Shown here piece by piece: positions 44,440 through 57,489 of a DNA stretch of 64,000 bases. Made by a program: the position numbers and the translations under genes. Origin of the DNA: Sipunculus nudus (taxonomy: Eukaryota > Annelida > Sipuncula > Golfingiida > Sipunculidae); contig CM049316.1 in assembly GCA_026874595.1 (NCBI GenBank), positions 33,365,339 to 33,429,338 of the forward strand, given 5' to 3'. Each line of letters opens with the position of its first letter. Position 1 is the first letter of the stretch. The notes beneath the pieces are model-generated. The model searched no databases and was not told the DNA's origin. It saw only the letters and a list, made by a program, of their open reading frames with translations.

Positions 44440-46160
44440 TCCGCTTGGGTCCATTGGGGGGGGACTGTTTTGGGTCCATTTGGGTTGTTGGGGTAATTAG
44501 ACCCATTTCTGTTTCATTTCATAATGTCTTAACAATATTTTGAATTAAGCGTATCTCGATTCAAACTCTGATACCCATTGGCAGGGGAAAACTGTAAAGA
44601 TTTAAATGGGGGGGGGGGGGGGGTTGGAGATTAACATGTGAATTTTCTGTTCAAAATATGAATATAAATTTGAGTTGGTGACCGGAATTCTTTGGTGGCC
44701 CACCTGTTATTCTTTACTTGTTTTTGTGCCTTTTAATACCCCAAAAATTGCCACTTGACAGTACTGTGAGCATTATAAGTAAAAAACTAATGGACAGATT
44801 TCTTTTATATTATGCATATATACACGGAAACCCGGTTAATATGGTCCATATGGCCAAAAACCGCAAGTACAAGGGCTATGGATCTCTAAACAGTGTTGTT
44901 CACAAGATCGTGTTTGGCTCTCGAATGGCATGGCTGGGTTTCCGCTGCTGGGATCGGTAGAGGGGATGTGGGTTGCTTCTGGCTATGTGGCTGTGGATGC
45001 TGTAGCTTTCTAAAAAGGTCACATGCTTAAGATGGACAGTGGCGGCCTCTGCGGATCCCTGCTTGGCTTGGCATGGCACTGTGACCGTTGGCTAAGAGAA
45101 CATGCTAAAGGAGCGCAAAGGGCTGAGGTCTTGACCGCAGCAACCTGTAGCTGCTCGATGAGCATATACCTCTTTTGGTTTGTTTGGTTGGTTGGATTAT
45201 GGGATAGTGTTTAGTTAAATTGGGGTCATGACCTTTCCTATGAGAGTGGCCTTGACCTTGAATATTTCCATATTTGGTGAAATTCACACAGAGTCTTTAA
45301 TATCTCAGTAAGGGATGCATGGAATAATCCAAAACTCAAATTGACTGAAGATCTTGGAGAGCTTTGTCTTTTGCAGAAGACATGCAGGTGGCAACATGTT
45401 GTGTTGTTTTCTTGTTAAAATGATGTTAACGCAATAACTTCAAAAGAATTTGAGATACAGTCACCAAACCAACGGCTTTGATGCATCTTATCAAGGGCTA
45501 TGTTAGGTTAAAATATGGGTGACCTTGATGTATATTTCAAGGTCACACAGGTGATAATGCTAAAATGATATTCCCATACTTATATTTTTAAGTTGATAGA
45601 TGGATTAAATAAATTTTTTTTTTTAAATCTTGGTTATTTTGTCTTCTTCAGAATACCGGTGGTGCCACCTTGTGTTGTTTTCTTGCTTTCGCTCCTTGTA
45701 ATACCCCACCATTGCCACTTCACAGCATTGTGAGCCTGATAAGTTGAAAACTAATGGACAGATTTCTTTCTTATCATGTATATAGACATGGGTTACGGAA
45801 TGAGATTTCAGTTTTGATCATGACCTCTCCTTCGAGGGTGATCTTTACCTTAAATATGCCCATACTTATAAGAAACCATGGTGGCTTGCCAAGTGTCAGT
45901 CTCTGCATCTGAATTCAAGATGGGATCCTATTCTTTGAGGCTGGGGGAGGCGGGGGGGGGGGGGGGGGGTTGTTAATTGTATGGGGATACTATGGCACCA
46001 AATATCTAGTTTAATAATAAAGATCCTGTTATGAACATGGTATGACATGCTATTTCATAAAGGTATCAAATTTATCAATGAGCCAGATTGTGTTGTAACA
46101 TGTATTTTTACACTTTGCTGACAACCCATCCCCCTGCCCCCACTCCATACACACACACAC
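44440..46160 (+). repeat. Diverged repeat copies with poly-G runs
   Basis: Two copies of a block containing 'ccttttaataccccaaaaat'-like, 'gccacttgacag'-like and 'aactaatggacagatttctt' lie at about 44,727-44,820 and 45,697-45,790. Poly-G runs are at 44,608-44,623 and 45,952-45,969. A more G+C-rich stretch at about 44,830-45,160 separates them and has no recognised content. Confidence 0.5.
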
Positions 46161-46707
46161 ACACTCACATCCCCTCACATAACATGCGTAAGCATGCAGG
46201 ATGGGCAGTTTGTAAAATCTGGTAAAAATTTGGTAAAATTATTATTGAACACAACCATGTGCAATGACAGTTTAACTTGTGGATCGTTGGACAGGTCCAG
46301 TAGGAAATTAATGCAAATTTTGTGCAAATGAACCCTTACCCCTGCAAAAGCAGCTAGGTCTTGAGGATATATTCCCTCATTATCTCTCATTTTATTTAAA
46401 CTCGGTGACCATAATTTCGTTCATACAAACTTTTCTGCAGTAACTTTGGCCTCTGTCTGAATGAAATCTAATTATCTGCATCAGTGAAAATATGTATGGG
46501 TTATATGGTGTCTAACTGCTGCACAAGAAATATGTGCCCAAACATATTTGAACAATTCTGTCTGATGATCAATGTGGTATCATACTGGGTTGTACTGCTT
46601 GTAGAGATAGACAAAGAGGTAATAGTTTTACCTAATATATTATCATATTTGATTGTTATCTGGAGATTGTTATGGAATTGCTCGAAATAAGCCCGAAATT
46701 TCATGAG

Positions 46708-46880
46708 CCCAGACAGTTGAGTGGTCAAATGCTTGGCCCTCTCCACTGGCCACCCAGGTTCAATTCCAGGTGTGGCTTATGAGATTGGGTTATAGTGGAC
46801 TGTCCAAGGTCCATGGTTTTCTAGGGTTTCTCTCAAACCTTACCCACTACATAGTGCCATGATCCAGCCATGGTCACTCG
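46708..46880 (+). mobile_element. tRNA-derived SINE copy (family B), diverged
   Basis: Head 'gagtggtcaaatgcttggcc' and B box 'aggttcaattccaggtg', then 'tggttttctagggtttctc', parallel to 1,838-2,055. Confidence 0.65.
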
Positions 46881-47189
46881 ATCATAATATTAGATAATGA
46901 GATGTCTCATTCTCAGACCCTCTGTGGTGCTAGATGTCCACATTAGTCAATAGCTCATTTTTCCTGTCATAATTACCACAAATAAGGTAAGAATGGGACT
47001 TTTGATAAAGGTAAATTCAGAAATTTGACATGAGGAGTTACCTGCATAGTAGTAATAATTGTTAGTCATACTGGTATATGAAATATCCTGAAAGGTGAGA
47101 CTATTATCTATATAATTCCCAGTATTTTCTGGGTAATCCTGGGAATTCCCATTGTCCTGAGAAATTTGCTGATTTCCTGGGAATTTAAA

Positions 47190-47600
47190 AACCCTGCAAC
47201 AGTGACAGTGACAATGGTGGTATAAACATAATGATACAATGACTGTACTTAACAATGGTGTTAGCATAATGACAGTGAACGTGAAAATGGTATAAAGCAT
47301 ATAGTAACAGTGACAGTGACAGTGGTTGGAAAGTAAGCATAGGGCTAGTTACAATGACAATGCTTATAGCATAGCCGCAGTGGCAATGACAATTATTAAC
47401 TGTGTGAAAGTGACATTGACAATGCTGTTAGTGTTAAGCATAGCCAGAATGAGAGTGACAATGGTTTGGTGTCAGTACAGTGACAATCCTGTTCAGCATA
47501 GGGACAGTGACAGTGGAGTTTTTAAATGGAAAATGCCTATGACAAATGCGCTATTACCATTCTGAAAGTGTGAGAAACAGTGACAGTGGTGTTAATTATA
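47190..47600 (+). repeat. Imperfect minisatellite, roughly 33-37 bp units
   Basis: Repeated blocks such as 'cagtgacagtgacaatggt', 'gttagcataatgacagtga' and 'gcatagggacagtgacagt'. Confidence 0.7.
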
Positions 47601-48196
47601 GGGAAAGTGCATGCATGGACATTAAAAAAGTGTTTGTGTGATTAGAGTCCACACTGTTTGTTTACCATACTAAGAGTACAAGACCAGATGTCCAATCTTT
47701 TGCTTTTTTGATATCCCAGAAACACTTAAAAATTAGGAGAGACACCAATTGTAAGCCTCTTGATTACAGATCTGGTGTCACACTAAATCAGTTAAAGAAA
47801 CTCCAGTTTAAGCATATCAAGGTCTCTGTACAAACAGACAGCCTTACATTGATGATCAGTATAGTTATAATGAAGAAAGTTTGAAGCTGTTTTTATAATT
47901 GTACGGAAAAATTAGGACAGAGAACAAAATTTAAAGAGTAAAATTATGCTGATGTATTTTTACTAATCCTGGTATGTGAGCTGGTTTAAAGAATGAAATT
48001 GTCCCAGAAATGAATAATTTAGCAACAGATGTGGCTGTAGGCACCACTATCAAATTAACACTAAAAAAATATTACTACCTTCGTAAACTCTTAATTCTGT
48101 CAAACTTTAGGCTTCTGGCACTATTACCCTCATTCCCATAATAGTCATTATTAAAGAACAAGATTCAGTGTCTGGTCTAGGTTATGGTTAAAAGAA

Positions 48197-49452
48197 GGAT
48201 ATTTTGGGTCTGTCTAAAACGCGGAGAATCCGCAGAGAGATGGAGAATTCGCGGAGAATTTGTGGAGAATTTGCAGAGAGTTTTTACTTGCAATGAAACT
48301 TTAAAAATACACATTAAAATCACTTAAAAACTCCAACTATATCACTCTTAACACATTTGTTCACTGTTAAATGACAGAAATAATTAAAAATCTGTACATT
48401 CATTTAAAATTCAGCTCTAAGTTGCTTGGGCTCTTCTCTTAAGATTTTTTTTGTGCCACGCAAGAGACAACAAATAGCATCAGGAGACTGTGGGCTATTG
48501 GCGATTGCAAATGCAGCTGATCTTTGTTCCAATCCAGAAATTAAACAAACTGAACATTTTAACCAAGGATTAATGCAAAACACTTAGTTTCTTGTTTCAG
48601 TTCAGGCATTTATACACTATTTCCTAAAACAAAACTTTCTCCCAGAATACCAAAGCCTAAATATAAAGCAACTGTAACCATTGGGATTAAATGTGAATGT
48701 GGGATAGAAGATGTATTTGAGGACATGATTGGGTGTAATAAAAAAAAGAGAGAAAAAAACTGTAATAAGTTGTTTCATTTTAAATGTGCATTTGTCTTAA
48801 AAATAAATAATTAATGAAATGGTTTTGTGAAGATTGTACAAATAAATTATTGTACTATTGCTGTATATATGTGTACATTATGCTATATTTTTCTCTTTTT
48901 TTTATTATTATTATTATACTCTTTATTGTTATGATCAGAAAGAGGTGTGGTGAAAATTGGGTCTATATATACTATAAATGGTGATAGTGCTATTATCTAA
49001 CAATAAATGTAGGTAAAGTTATGATTTATTTATTATATTATATTTTTCATTCACCCCCTATAAATTTTATACATGTTCGTGGTTTTGTTAAGGTTTGCAC
49101 AATAAACTGTCCAAATATGAGGTGTTTTGCAGTTTCGTCTAATGATCTGTCAGTTTCAGCTGGTGATATAGATGGGTGTTAAATTTTGCGTAGGCCTACC
49201 GCATTCACTCGTTGGTGAGTCTACATTGTTGAGCGTAAAATCCTTAATTATGTACAGATTTTTTACTTATTTAGGTCATTTAACAGTGCGCAAATATGTT
49301 AAGAGTAATATAGTTGGAGATTTTAAATGATTTTTATGTGTATTTAAAAGGATCATTGTATATAAAAACTCTCCTCAAAGTCTCCACAAATTCTCCGCGA
49401 ATTCTCCATCTCTCCGCGGTTTCTCTGCGTTTTAGACAGACCCGGATATTTT
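48197..49452. mobile_element. MULE-like non-autonomous transposon with long inverted repeats and 9-bp target duplication
   Basis: Element 48,206-49,443. Both ends read GGGTCTGTCTAAAACGC inward, and the inverted repeats extend about 190-200 bp (to about 48,400 and from about 49,250), including repeated 'gcggagaat' motifs. The identical 9 bp GGATATTTT flanks it at 48,197-48,205 and 49,444-49,452. Long inverted repeats with a 9-bp duplication are the signature of Mutator-like elements. The ~850-bp core has no transposase frame. Confidence 0.85.
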
Positions 49453-49611
49453 GTCATTTTCAGAGTATCAGCTTGATTTATCGCCCCCTTAAACACACTC
49501 ATTGACACGCATGGCATGTCAAACAGTTTATATTTTTCAGTTGTAACAACATTGAACGTGACATCTGATGAACAGTCTTTTGTATGGTATGTGTTTTCAT
49601 GGTAATAATTC

Positions 49612-49765
49612 ATATTTTGATCGATCTAAGTTGCACAGTATTTCTGTAAGTTTGTTAGATTGATCAAAATAAAGTATTCACAGGAATCTTATTGAAAACT
49701 TTAAGTTGCACAGTATTTCTGTAAGTTTGTTAAAGTTTTCCATAAGATTCCTATGAACACTTAAT
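49612..49765. repeat. Nested palindrome cluster
   Basis: A 29-bp direct repeat beginning 'aagttgcacagtatttctg' lies at about 49,628 and 49,703. Around it are inverted pairs 'attttgatcgatctaa' / 'ttagattgatcaaaat', and 'ggaatcttattgaaaacttt' / 'aaagttttccataagattcc'. The arrangement can form two hairpins. Confidence 0.75.
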
Positions 49766-50317
49766 ATGTATGAACTGTGTAAGAATAACAATTGTTTTCT
49801 AACCCTGTAACAGTGCTATAAGGATTCTGCATGAAAATGAGCAAAACATTTGTGAGGTTTTTGTAAAATTCATATAAGAAGATACTGTTATATCCCAATA
49901 AGTGTCATATTTATTTTATGAAAGAAACAAATATGCACAGGGGCAAGAAAAGTTACATTTTTAGCGACGTTGACTATAATCATCTGAGCTATAGTCATGG
50001 TCCTTTGTCAGCTGCTGGTCCGGCTACCCATCCAGTCGTCCATTAACAGGGTACGTTTTGGAACCGTTGGAGCAATGAATCCCAAATTTGGCATATCCCC
50101 ATATAGATGTCCCCAAAAGCTCTTACCATACCTAAATATGGGTCACCAGGACTTGATACCTTTGAGATATTAAGGAAAATCTTAATTTTCTTGTTACACT
50201 TCAAGACTGCCTAATATCAAAACCACTGATCTGACCCTGATCATTATAATATGCATTTTCCTCTACACATTTGCTGTGTACTTGCCAGAAATTAGTTCAT
50301 TTTTGATAATTTTTAGC

Positions 50318-53300
50318 TCAGCTGACTATAAGTCATCTGAGCTATAGTTGTGGTCCTTTGTCCGTTGGCTGTCCATCCGTCCGTCCGTTAAACTGGCACG
50401 TTTTGAAACCGTCGGACCTACGAATCTGAAATTCGGTATACTGTTAGATGTCCCCAAAATCTCCTACCAAGCCTAAAATTGGGTCAGTATGACTTCGTTT
50501 CTTCCAGATATTAAGGAAAAATTCCAAATTACCAATATAAATCTATTATTGCATTTCAGGACTACCTAATACCAAAAACCACTTATCTGTTTTTCTTAAT
50601 ATTTACCAGAAGTAATCTCTTATATATTTCCTATATACATGCCAGAAATTAAGTCTGTTAAGTATAATTTCATTAAGTTATGGGCCCATACATTATTGGA
50701 CTTTGTAAAAAAAAAGGAAAAATATTTACTCACTTAACATTAAAAATTTTGAAACTAGAGACTATTTTCCCAAGTATATTACTTTGTTTAATTAAGATTA
50801 AATTGTTTACCCAAAATTAGATCTGAATTTTGTAATTTTTTTAAGTTATTAACATAAAAATAAAATCCGTACCTTGAATTTTGCCCAACTTTGATGATGG
50901 CACTTTTTTTCCTGTAGGTATTATTGATTTAATTTTCAAAGCATGTAAACATAAGTATTTAATTTGTTTAAATCTGAAATTTGAATATAAAAGTTTGAAA
51001 ATTAGGATAGTTATTGCTTTTTTCTTGAGGCTTCATTGCTTTGTCCAGATGCAGGGTCCCACTCTAGATCACTGGAAGTCAGCTATGCCAGGGTTTCTGA
51101 TTTGTTACAGTCACTGGAGGAGATACCCTGCTGTAACAGGTGTACAGTTATTCTCATATCACCACCCCAATGCTCCCCCCCCCCCCCCCACACAACCCAA
51201 CCCACCAAGTGTTATGCGCTAATTGTTATTGTTTTCACTGTATCTCCTTAATTGTAATGCTGTTTCCACTCCATTATACAACTTTAATATACTCCAATAA
51301 AACTTTCCTTGAAAAATGGTTTAATATGGCACAGAAATGATCATAGGGTAATGCTTTCTGAAGTTTGTTCAAATGGTCTCAGTTCAGTGACTTTTGGCTG
51401 AGTTATGGGAAGCTGAATTTAGTCATATGCCATAACAGCCCATTTTAGCTCAGTTGCTACAAAGATCTTCTTCTCAAAAACCACTCGGCCAAATTCTTAA
51501 ATCTCACACATTAATTATCCTTAGATGTTGATAATTCAAGTTTGTTCAAATGGTTTTGGTTCAGTGATTTTTGGTTGAGTTATTGGAAGCTTAACTTAGC
51601 CATTTTGCTTTATTTTCCCATATGAGTTATAAACCTGCAAAACGTTTTTTGACTGACGCCACTGAGGCCAATTTGTTTAATATTTTACAAGAATAATCCC
51701 CTGAATAATTCTTATAATAATTGTCTTTTAGGGTTCCAAAGAATGAATTTTGGCTGAATAATAAAGATTGAATTGAGTCATTTTACTATATGTTAGCTGT
51801 GTGAAGCAGATACACCTAGCCTGGAACCAGTTTATGAGCATCCGTTAAATGACTCCAGACATTTAGATTTCAGGTTATCTTTGGTTAATATTGACAAGAA
51901 TGTTTTTTTAAAACTTTTAAAAAATGTAGATTTATGATTTTATATATTCTTCATGCCAGGTAATGTTTACAATCACAGGTATACGTTAACCCATACTATT
52001 TCAAAAACGACTGGAGCTAGCATCATGAAATTTAATGCAAAAAATTTGCCATCTGAAAAAAATCTGCATTTTCTTAGATTTTATAGAGAAAAAGCTGAAC
52101 AAATTTAAAAAAATCTTCTCCTCTAAAACTACCAAGCCAATTTATTCAATATTTCATAGAAATTATCTTTTATACCATATCTCTCAAGTTTGTTCAAATG
52201 GTTCAAGTTCTGTGAATTTTGGCCGAATTACAGGAAGTTGAACCTAGTCATCTGTCCAAAAAAGCATACTAAAATGACAATCTCAGAAACGGCCAGAGCT
52301 ATCATTACCAAAATTTATGCCAGTGTTGGTCACATGAGTCATATATGAATTTCAGGTATTGGTTGCACCACCTGCATTGACATTTTTTTGTACAGGGGTC
52401 ATTGGTCATCTGTATATCAACCCATAATTTCTCAGGAATTGCAGGAGCTACCATCCCCAGATTTTATGCAATTATCTGTCACATATCAAATGCTGTGGGA
52501 TTTAGCTTATGTTTTTTGCTATCTGCATTTACTTAGGTTTTATAGGGGAAAAACTGAAAAACCTTTAAAAGTCTTCTTGTGAACGGTCCAACCAAATTGT
52601 TCAATATTATACAGAATGATCCCAGAGGCAAGCACTCTCAAGTTTGTTCAAATGATTTGCATTTGATGAATTTTAGTGAATTTGAACGGTCATTTGGCCA
52701 AGTAAGCATACGGACATAGTTATCTCAGAAATGACAGAAGCTAGCATTACAAATTATTGTGCAAATGTTGGTCACATGACTCATATTTGAAGTTGCAGAT
52801 TTTGATGTGCTACCTACAATGACCTATTTTTTTATGGGCAAAAACCTCACAATTTTAGCCTCTTTCAGCTTAAAATGTTTATGATGAAAGTGTCAAGTTG
52901 AATCGTTCAATTTTTCAAAAGAATTATTGTAGGACATGGTTCTTTCAATCATATCAGAAAATCTTAAGTTGGTCTTATGGCCATTATTATGTCTAACTCA
53001 AACTTAGGACTGCAAAACTTTTCTTCTACAAAATTATTGTTTCAATTATAACTTCTGTTACATGGCACAAAAATTCTTAGGTGGCCTTAGTTAAAATTTA
53101 CTTGAATGATTTTTGGCAGAATTATTGGACCTTTAACAATGAAAGAACTGAATCTTTTATTTTTCTAGATATTTTGATAAAAAGTTTATGAATATTTCAG
53201 CTTGAAAAAAAGCCAAAGTCTTTCAGTATGTGTAAACAGATTTGCCAACAGGCAACAATTGTTTCTTTATATTTACATAGGTTAAGAATCTGCCAACTGT

Positions 53301-56300
53301 TTCAGATTTGGCAATAGATCAAGAGTTCATTCAGTGCAGCCAGATATAGGTCAAGAGTTCAGTCAGTGCAGCCAAGCACAAGGCTTGTGATCCCCTCATG
53401 GGTGACATGTGAACACCTCATGGGCACCATTTGATCACCTCATGGGTGTCATGCCCCTCAGGGCTGCATGTGGAGCTAATCTATTTATAGCTTTGGCAGA
53501 CTGCCAACTGTATCAGATTAGGCAACAGGTCAAGAGTTCACTCAGTGCAGCCAGGTACAGGTCAAAAGTTCACCCAGTCTAGCCAGGTGCAGGTCATGAG
53601 TTCACTAAGTGCAGTAGCCTGAGCTAGCAAATTTGTCACAGTTCACTCAGGGCAACTGCCTTCAAAATGTTTAGTACCTGCATTGTTCATATACATTAGA
53701 AGTCATGGTCCAGCATTGAAGCATTATACCTGATGTATTTCCCAATGCACAGGTTTGCATTAGGCCTGTAGGCCTTGTTAAATATTAAATAATTATGAAT
53801 GAACTTTTTATCCTGTCAGCATTTTTTAATTAAGTGAAAATCCTATATACATATACACTATAACAATACAGATATTTTAAAAATACTGGAAATATATTTA
53901 CTCACTTAACATGATAATTCCTTAAGGTTTGAGACTTTATTCAGGGAAATAACTTCATTTAATCACTTGAGATTAAATTAAATATAATACCTAAATTATA
54001 TCTGAATTTTGTCAGTTGTTCAAGTTTTTGGTATCAATATAAAATCAGTACCTTAAATTTTGCCAAATTTTGACTAAGGCATGTTTTCTCCCTGTTAGTG
54101 CTGTGGATAAAATTTTCACATGGCATTTTTACATAAGCATTTCATCTGTTAAAATCTGAAATTGGAAACCAGTTGATCCAAAACTGAAGATTTTATTGAA
54201 GTTTATAAGCACCATGTCAAGTATTGTTCACATCAAGTGAGCTAGCACTCAGCTCCCCAGACTCGCATCATTTCTATCCAGCTCCCTCTGTCTGGGTGAG
54301 CTTGGTCAGGCTGTCTGCAGTAACTGTGACAGAGAGCTTCTCTCTCTCCTCCCCATTCTGTTGACAGACCTGTACAATAAACAAGGCTAGACAACCAGAA
54401 GTCAATGGCCTACCAGATAGACTCTGACCACAGATAACTAGAAAATGCCATAAAGAAAACAAAGGGGAAGAAAATGAGTCATATCTTGTAAAAATTGGAC
54501 CAATATTGACACAGTTATAATGAAAATCAAAATTTTACATGTTTTCATGAACTTTACCTTGAACTTTGACCTATTTAAAAATACACATACAGCTTCAAGA
54601 AATTGTACTGATAAATGATAGGTGAAAGTAAGAAAGTGACTCCTGGTAAACTGTGGCCTGCTGAATGCTATATAACAGAGGCAAGAACCAGCAAGAAGGC
54701 AGATTGGGGACATCTTACAAACAGACAGACATATTGACAAAAGGACATAAAGTCGAGACCAGTTGACTAGACTAAGTTATGCAGAGGATAAAGATGAAAA
54801 ATATGAGCCCTGTTTTGTGAAGATAGGACCAGAATTGACAAAATTATGAGGAAAATAACATTTTGAGGTGTTTTAAAGTGACAGACATAATGACAAAGTA
54901 ACACAAAGTTGAGACTTTATGCTCAATTAAGTTATGAAGAAGATCCAGAGGAAGAAAATAAGCTATAGTTTATGTAATTAAGAATTATAGTTTCAGAGTT
55001 ATGGCCAGAACATTGTCTGTTGTAGTGTTTTGTGATCAGTGCCCCCTGGAGGCTAATTGCTGAAACAGAGAAAACAGTCTTGAGATGTTAAGGTATGCCA
55101 TGAGATGTACCGTTTCAAAAGGACTCCTGCTAATCTGTGGCCAGTATAAAGCTATATGTAAGACACAAGAACCAGCAAGAAGGAGAAATTGAGGACAACT
55201 GACAGACAGACAAACATACTGACAAAGCCACAAAAAGTGAAGTCAAGATGACTAGACCATGTTGTTAAAAAGTCACAGAGTAAGAAAATAAGCTATAGTT
55301 TATGTAATTTAGGTTTTAAGTGTTTGAGATATGGCCAAAAAAATGATATGTTGTAGTGTTTTGTGTGCAACACCCCCTAGTGGCTATTTTTCAAAACTGA
55401 AAGATCACTTTCGAGAAATAAGTGTATGGCATGAGATGTATCAGTTTCAAAAGGACTCCTGCAAAACTGTGGCCTGTAGAATGCTTTATGTTATACACAA
55501 TAAACAGCAAGAAGGCGAATTTGAGGTCAACTGACAAACAGACAGACATACTGACAAAGCAACACACATTTGAGACAAGGTGAATAGACCATGGTATGGA
55601 GAAAATGCAGAGGAAGAAAATGAGCCCAAGTTTGTGAAGATAGGTCAAAGTTATGATGAAAATAAACTTTTGATGTTTTTCTATGACCTTGTCTTTTACC
55701 TTTAACCTATGTTAACCAGAAACAATCAACCCTGCAAGTTTCAGATTGATTGCTAAAAAATTGTAGCCAGGAGAGTTTTGACAAACAAACATACAAACAA
55801 ACACTTACAAACAGACATACGCAACTGACCAACATGCTTGATGAAATCAAAGATTTCCAGCAAGCAATAAATCTTATCATTTCACAATTTTTTTCATAAA
55901 CCAGCAGTAACCAGACTGCTCCCACCCACCCACCCTTTCAATAAATGGGATTAATAAATAAGACAAATCTAATAATTTCAGTGTTTGATTCATTTTTTCA
56001 GACTTGAACAATTTCAATTTAAAAAAAGACCCAGGATTTAAGTCTTAATATTCAATTGTATTAAATATAAGGTTCTCATGTAAGTGCTCATTGACATGTT
56101 TAAAGATTTAATACTATATAGATAATTTGTAGCTTTTCATTTATATCTCTTACAGTTGGCTGGACCTAGGGAAGACCTAGTTAATCAGGAATATTGGGCA
56201 AACTACATGGTTTAAATTTTTGTTTATATGGACATATATTTAACTATTTTAACCTAATTTCATTTGCACTTTTTTAGTTTATGAAATGTGTTCTTCCATG

Positions 56301-56640
56301 TAACATCCAGGCCCAATTTTCCTTCTTGCATCATTAAATGGTTTCAGGCCAAAAGTTTCATTTATTGCTCAGTCCAAAAGTGATATATATCTAATTTGTG
56401 TTCATTTGTATACTTTTACAGCATTTTATTTAAGTTAAAAAAATTAATCTTTATTATATTATAATTTGGCTCATGTCCATTATTCTGTAATTTAAAGGTT
56501 TCAATTTAGCAGGGCCTTTTCCTTGTAGCCTATGAAATGATAAAATATATAAAAAAGCCAAAAGAAATTAGTATATTTTGCATTTGCTAAAATTTTCAAA
56601 AATTCAGCTGAGTAACGTGACCCATTGGTCCCTTGTTGTA
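50318..56640 (+). mobile_element. Large composite repeat of the TTTTAGCTCAGCTGACT family
   Basis: It opens like the element at 4,510, with 'gctatag', then CCGTCCGTCCG and 'taaactggcacgttttg'. It may close at about 56,607-56,640 with 'agctgagtaacgtgaccc' and 'attggtcccttgtt'. A related partial opening lies at 49,959. Inside are several sets of diverged tandem units: about 51,360-52,800 ('aagtttgttcaaatggt', 'catgaaatttaatgca'), 53,280-53,640 ('caagagttca'/'gtgcagcca') and 54,480-55,700 (about 330-bp units with 'tttcaaaaggactcctgc'). Whether it is one element or several nested ones is uncertain. Confidence 0.4.
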
Positions 56641-56764
56641 AGATTGTTACATGAAGTGTCCCATAAGAATCCTCTCAGTTTGCTTTATTCATATAAGATT
56701 AATACTCAAATAATTATTACATGACAAAGGTACTTGTAAGATTTGTTTTTCCCATTTTTTCTGT

Positions 56765-57102
56765 AATATTTCTTATTTACCCAATGTTATCAGTGTTTCT
56801 AGCAAAGCAGAGAAAAGTCATGGATTGCCTAACAAGTTAGGGAAATGTGATAATAAGGGAAGTCAGGGAAGAGTCATTATGTGGCTGATGTGACAGGACA
56901 TATAATGGTATACTCATATCTGTCCATGCTTCTAATATTTCTTATTTACCCAATGTTATCAGTGTTTCTAGCAAAGCAGAGAAAAGTCATGGATTGCCTA
57001 ACAAGTTAGGGAAATGTGATAATAAGGGAAGTCAGGGAAGAGTCATTATGTGGCTGATGTGACAGGACATATAATGGTATACTCATATCTGTCCATGCTT
57101 CT
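56765..57102 (+). repeat. Perfect 169-bp tandem duplication
   Basis: The 169 bp beginning 'aatatttcttatttaccc' at 56,765 repeat without any difference I can see from 56,934. A diverged relative lies at about 60,480-60,590. Perfect identity means either a very recent duplication or an assembly artefact. Confidence 0.9.
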
Positions 57103-57489
57103 GCCTATAAAAGCAGTCCACCTTCTGAAAAAAAAATATTTCTGGCTTCCTATATGTATAATTAAGGATCCTTTGGTAATGTTGGTTGTGAAAAGTTCTT
57201 ATAAAGCCTTCATGAAGGATGAATGAACTTGACCATCAACGTTATTGTTAACACAGCAAAGTTGTGAAAAAACATGTAACCTCTGGTGGTAGGTTGCACA
57301 TATGGGGAGGGACAAAGGTCATTTACTGCAAAACACTGTAGCATAGCTGTGGCTTATCTGATTAACTGCCAGCTAGATGCCTTTTTTATTATATTTTGAT
57401 TTTTTTGGGTATGCTTCCACATGTTGTAAACATGTTGATATAAACAAAACATGCAGCCTGTGTGCAGTTTTATTGACTTCTTCTGGCCT

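Noticed and set aside
44718-44960. 80-codon plus-strand frame and the adjacent G+C-rich stretch (44,830-45,160) as a gene or structured RNA
   Set aside because: The first half belongs to a repeat also present at 45,700; I compared the rest from memory with 7SL, 7SK and MRP RNA and saw no likeness, so it stays unexplained.
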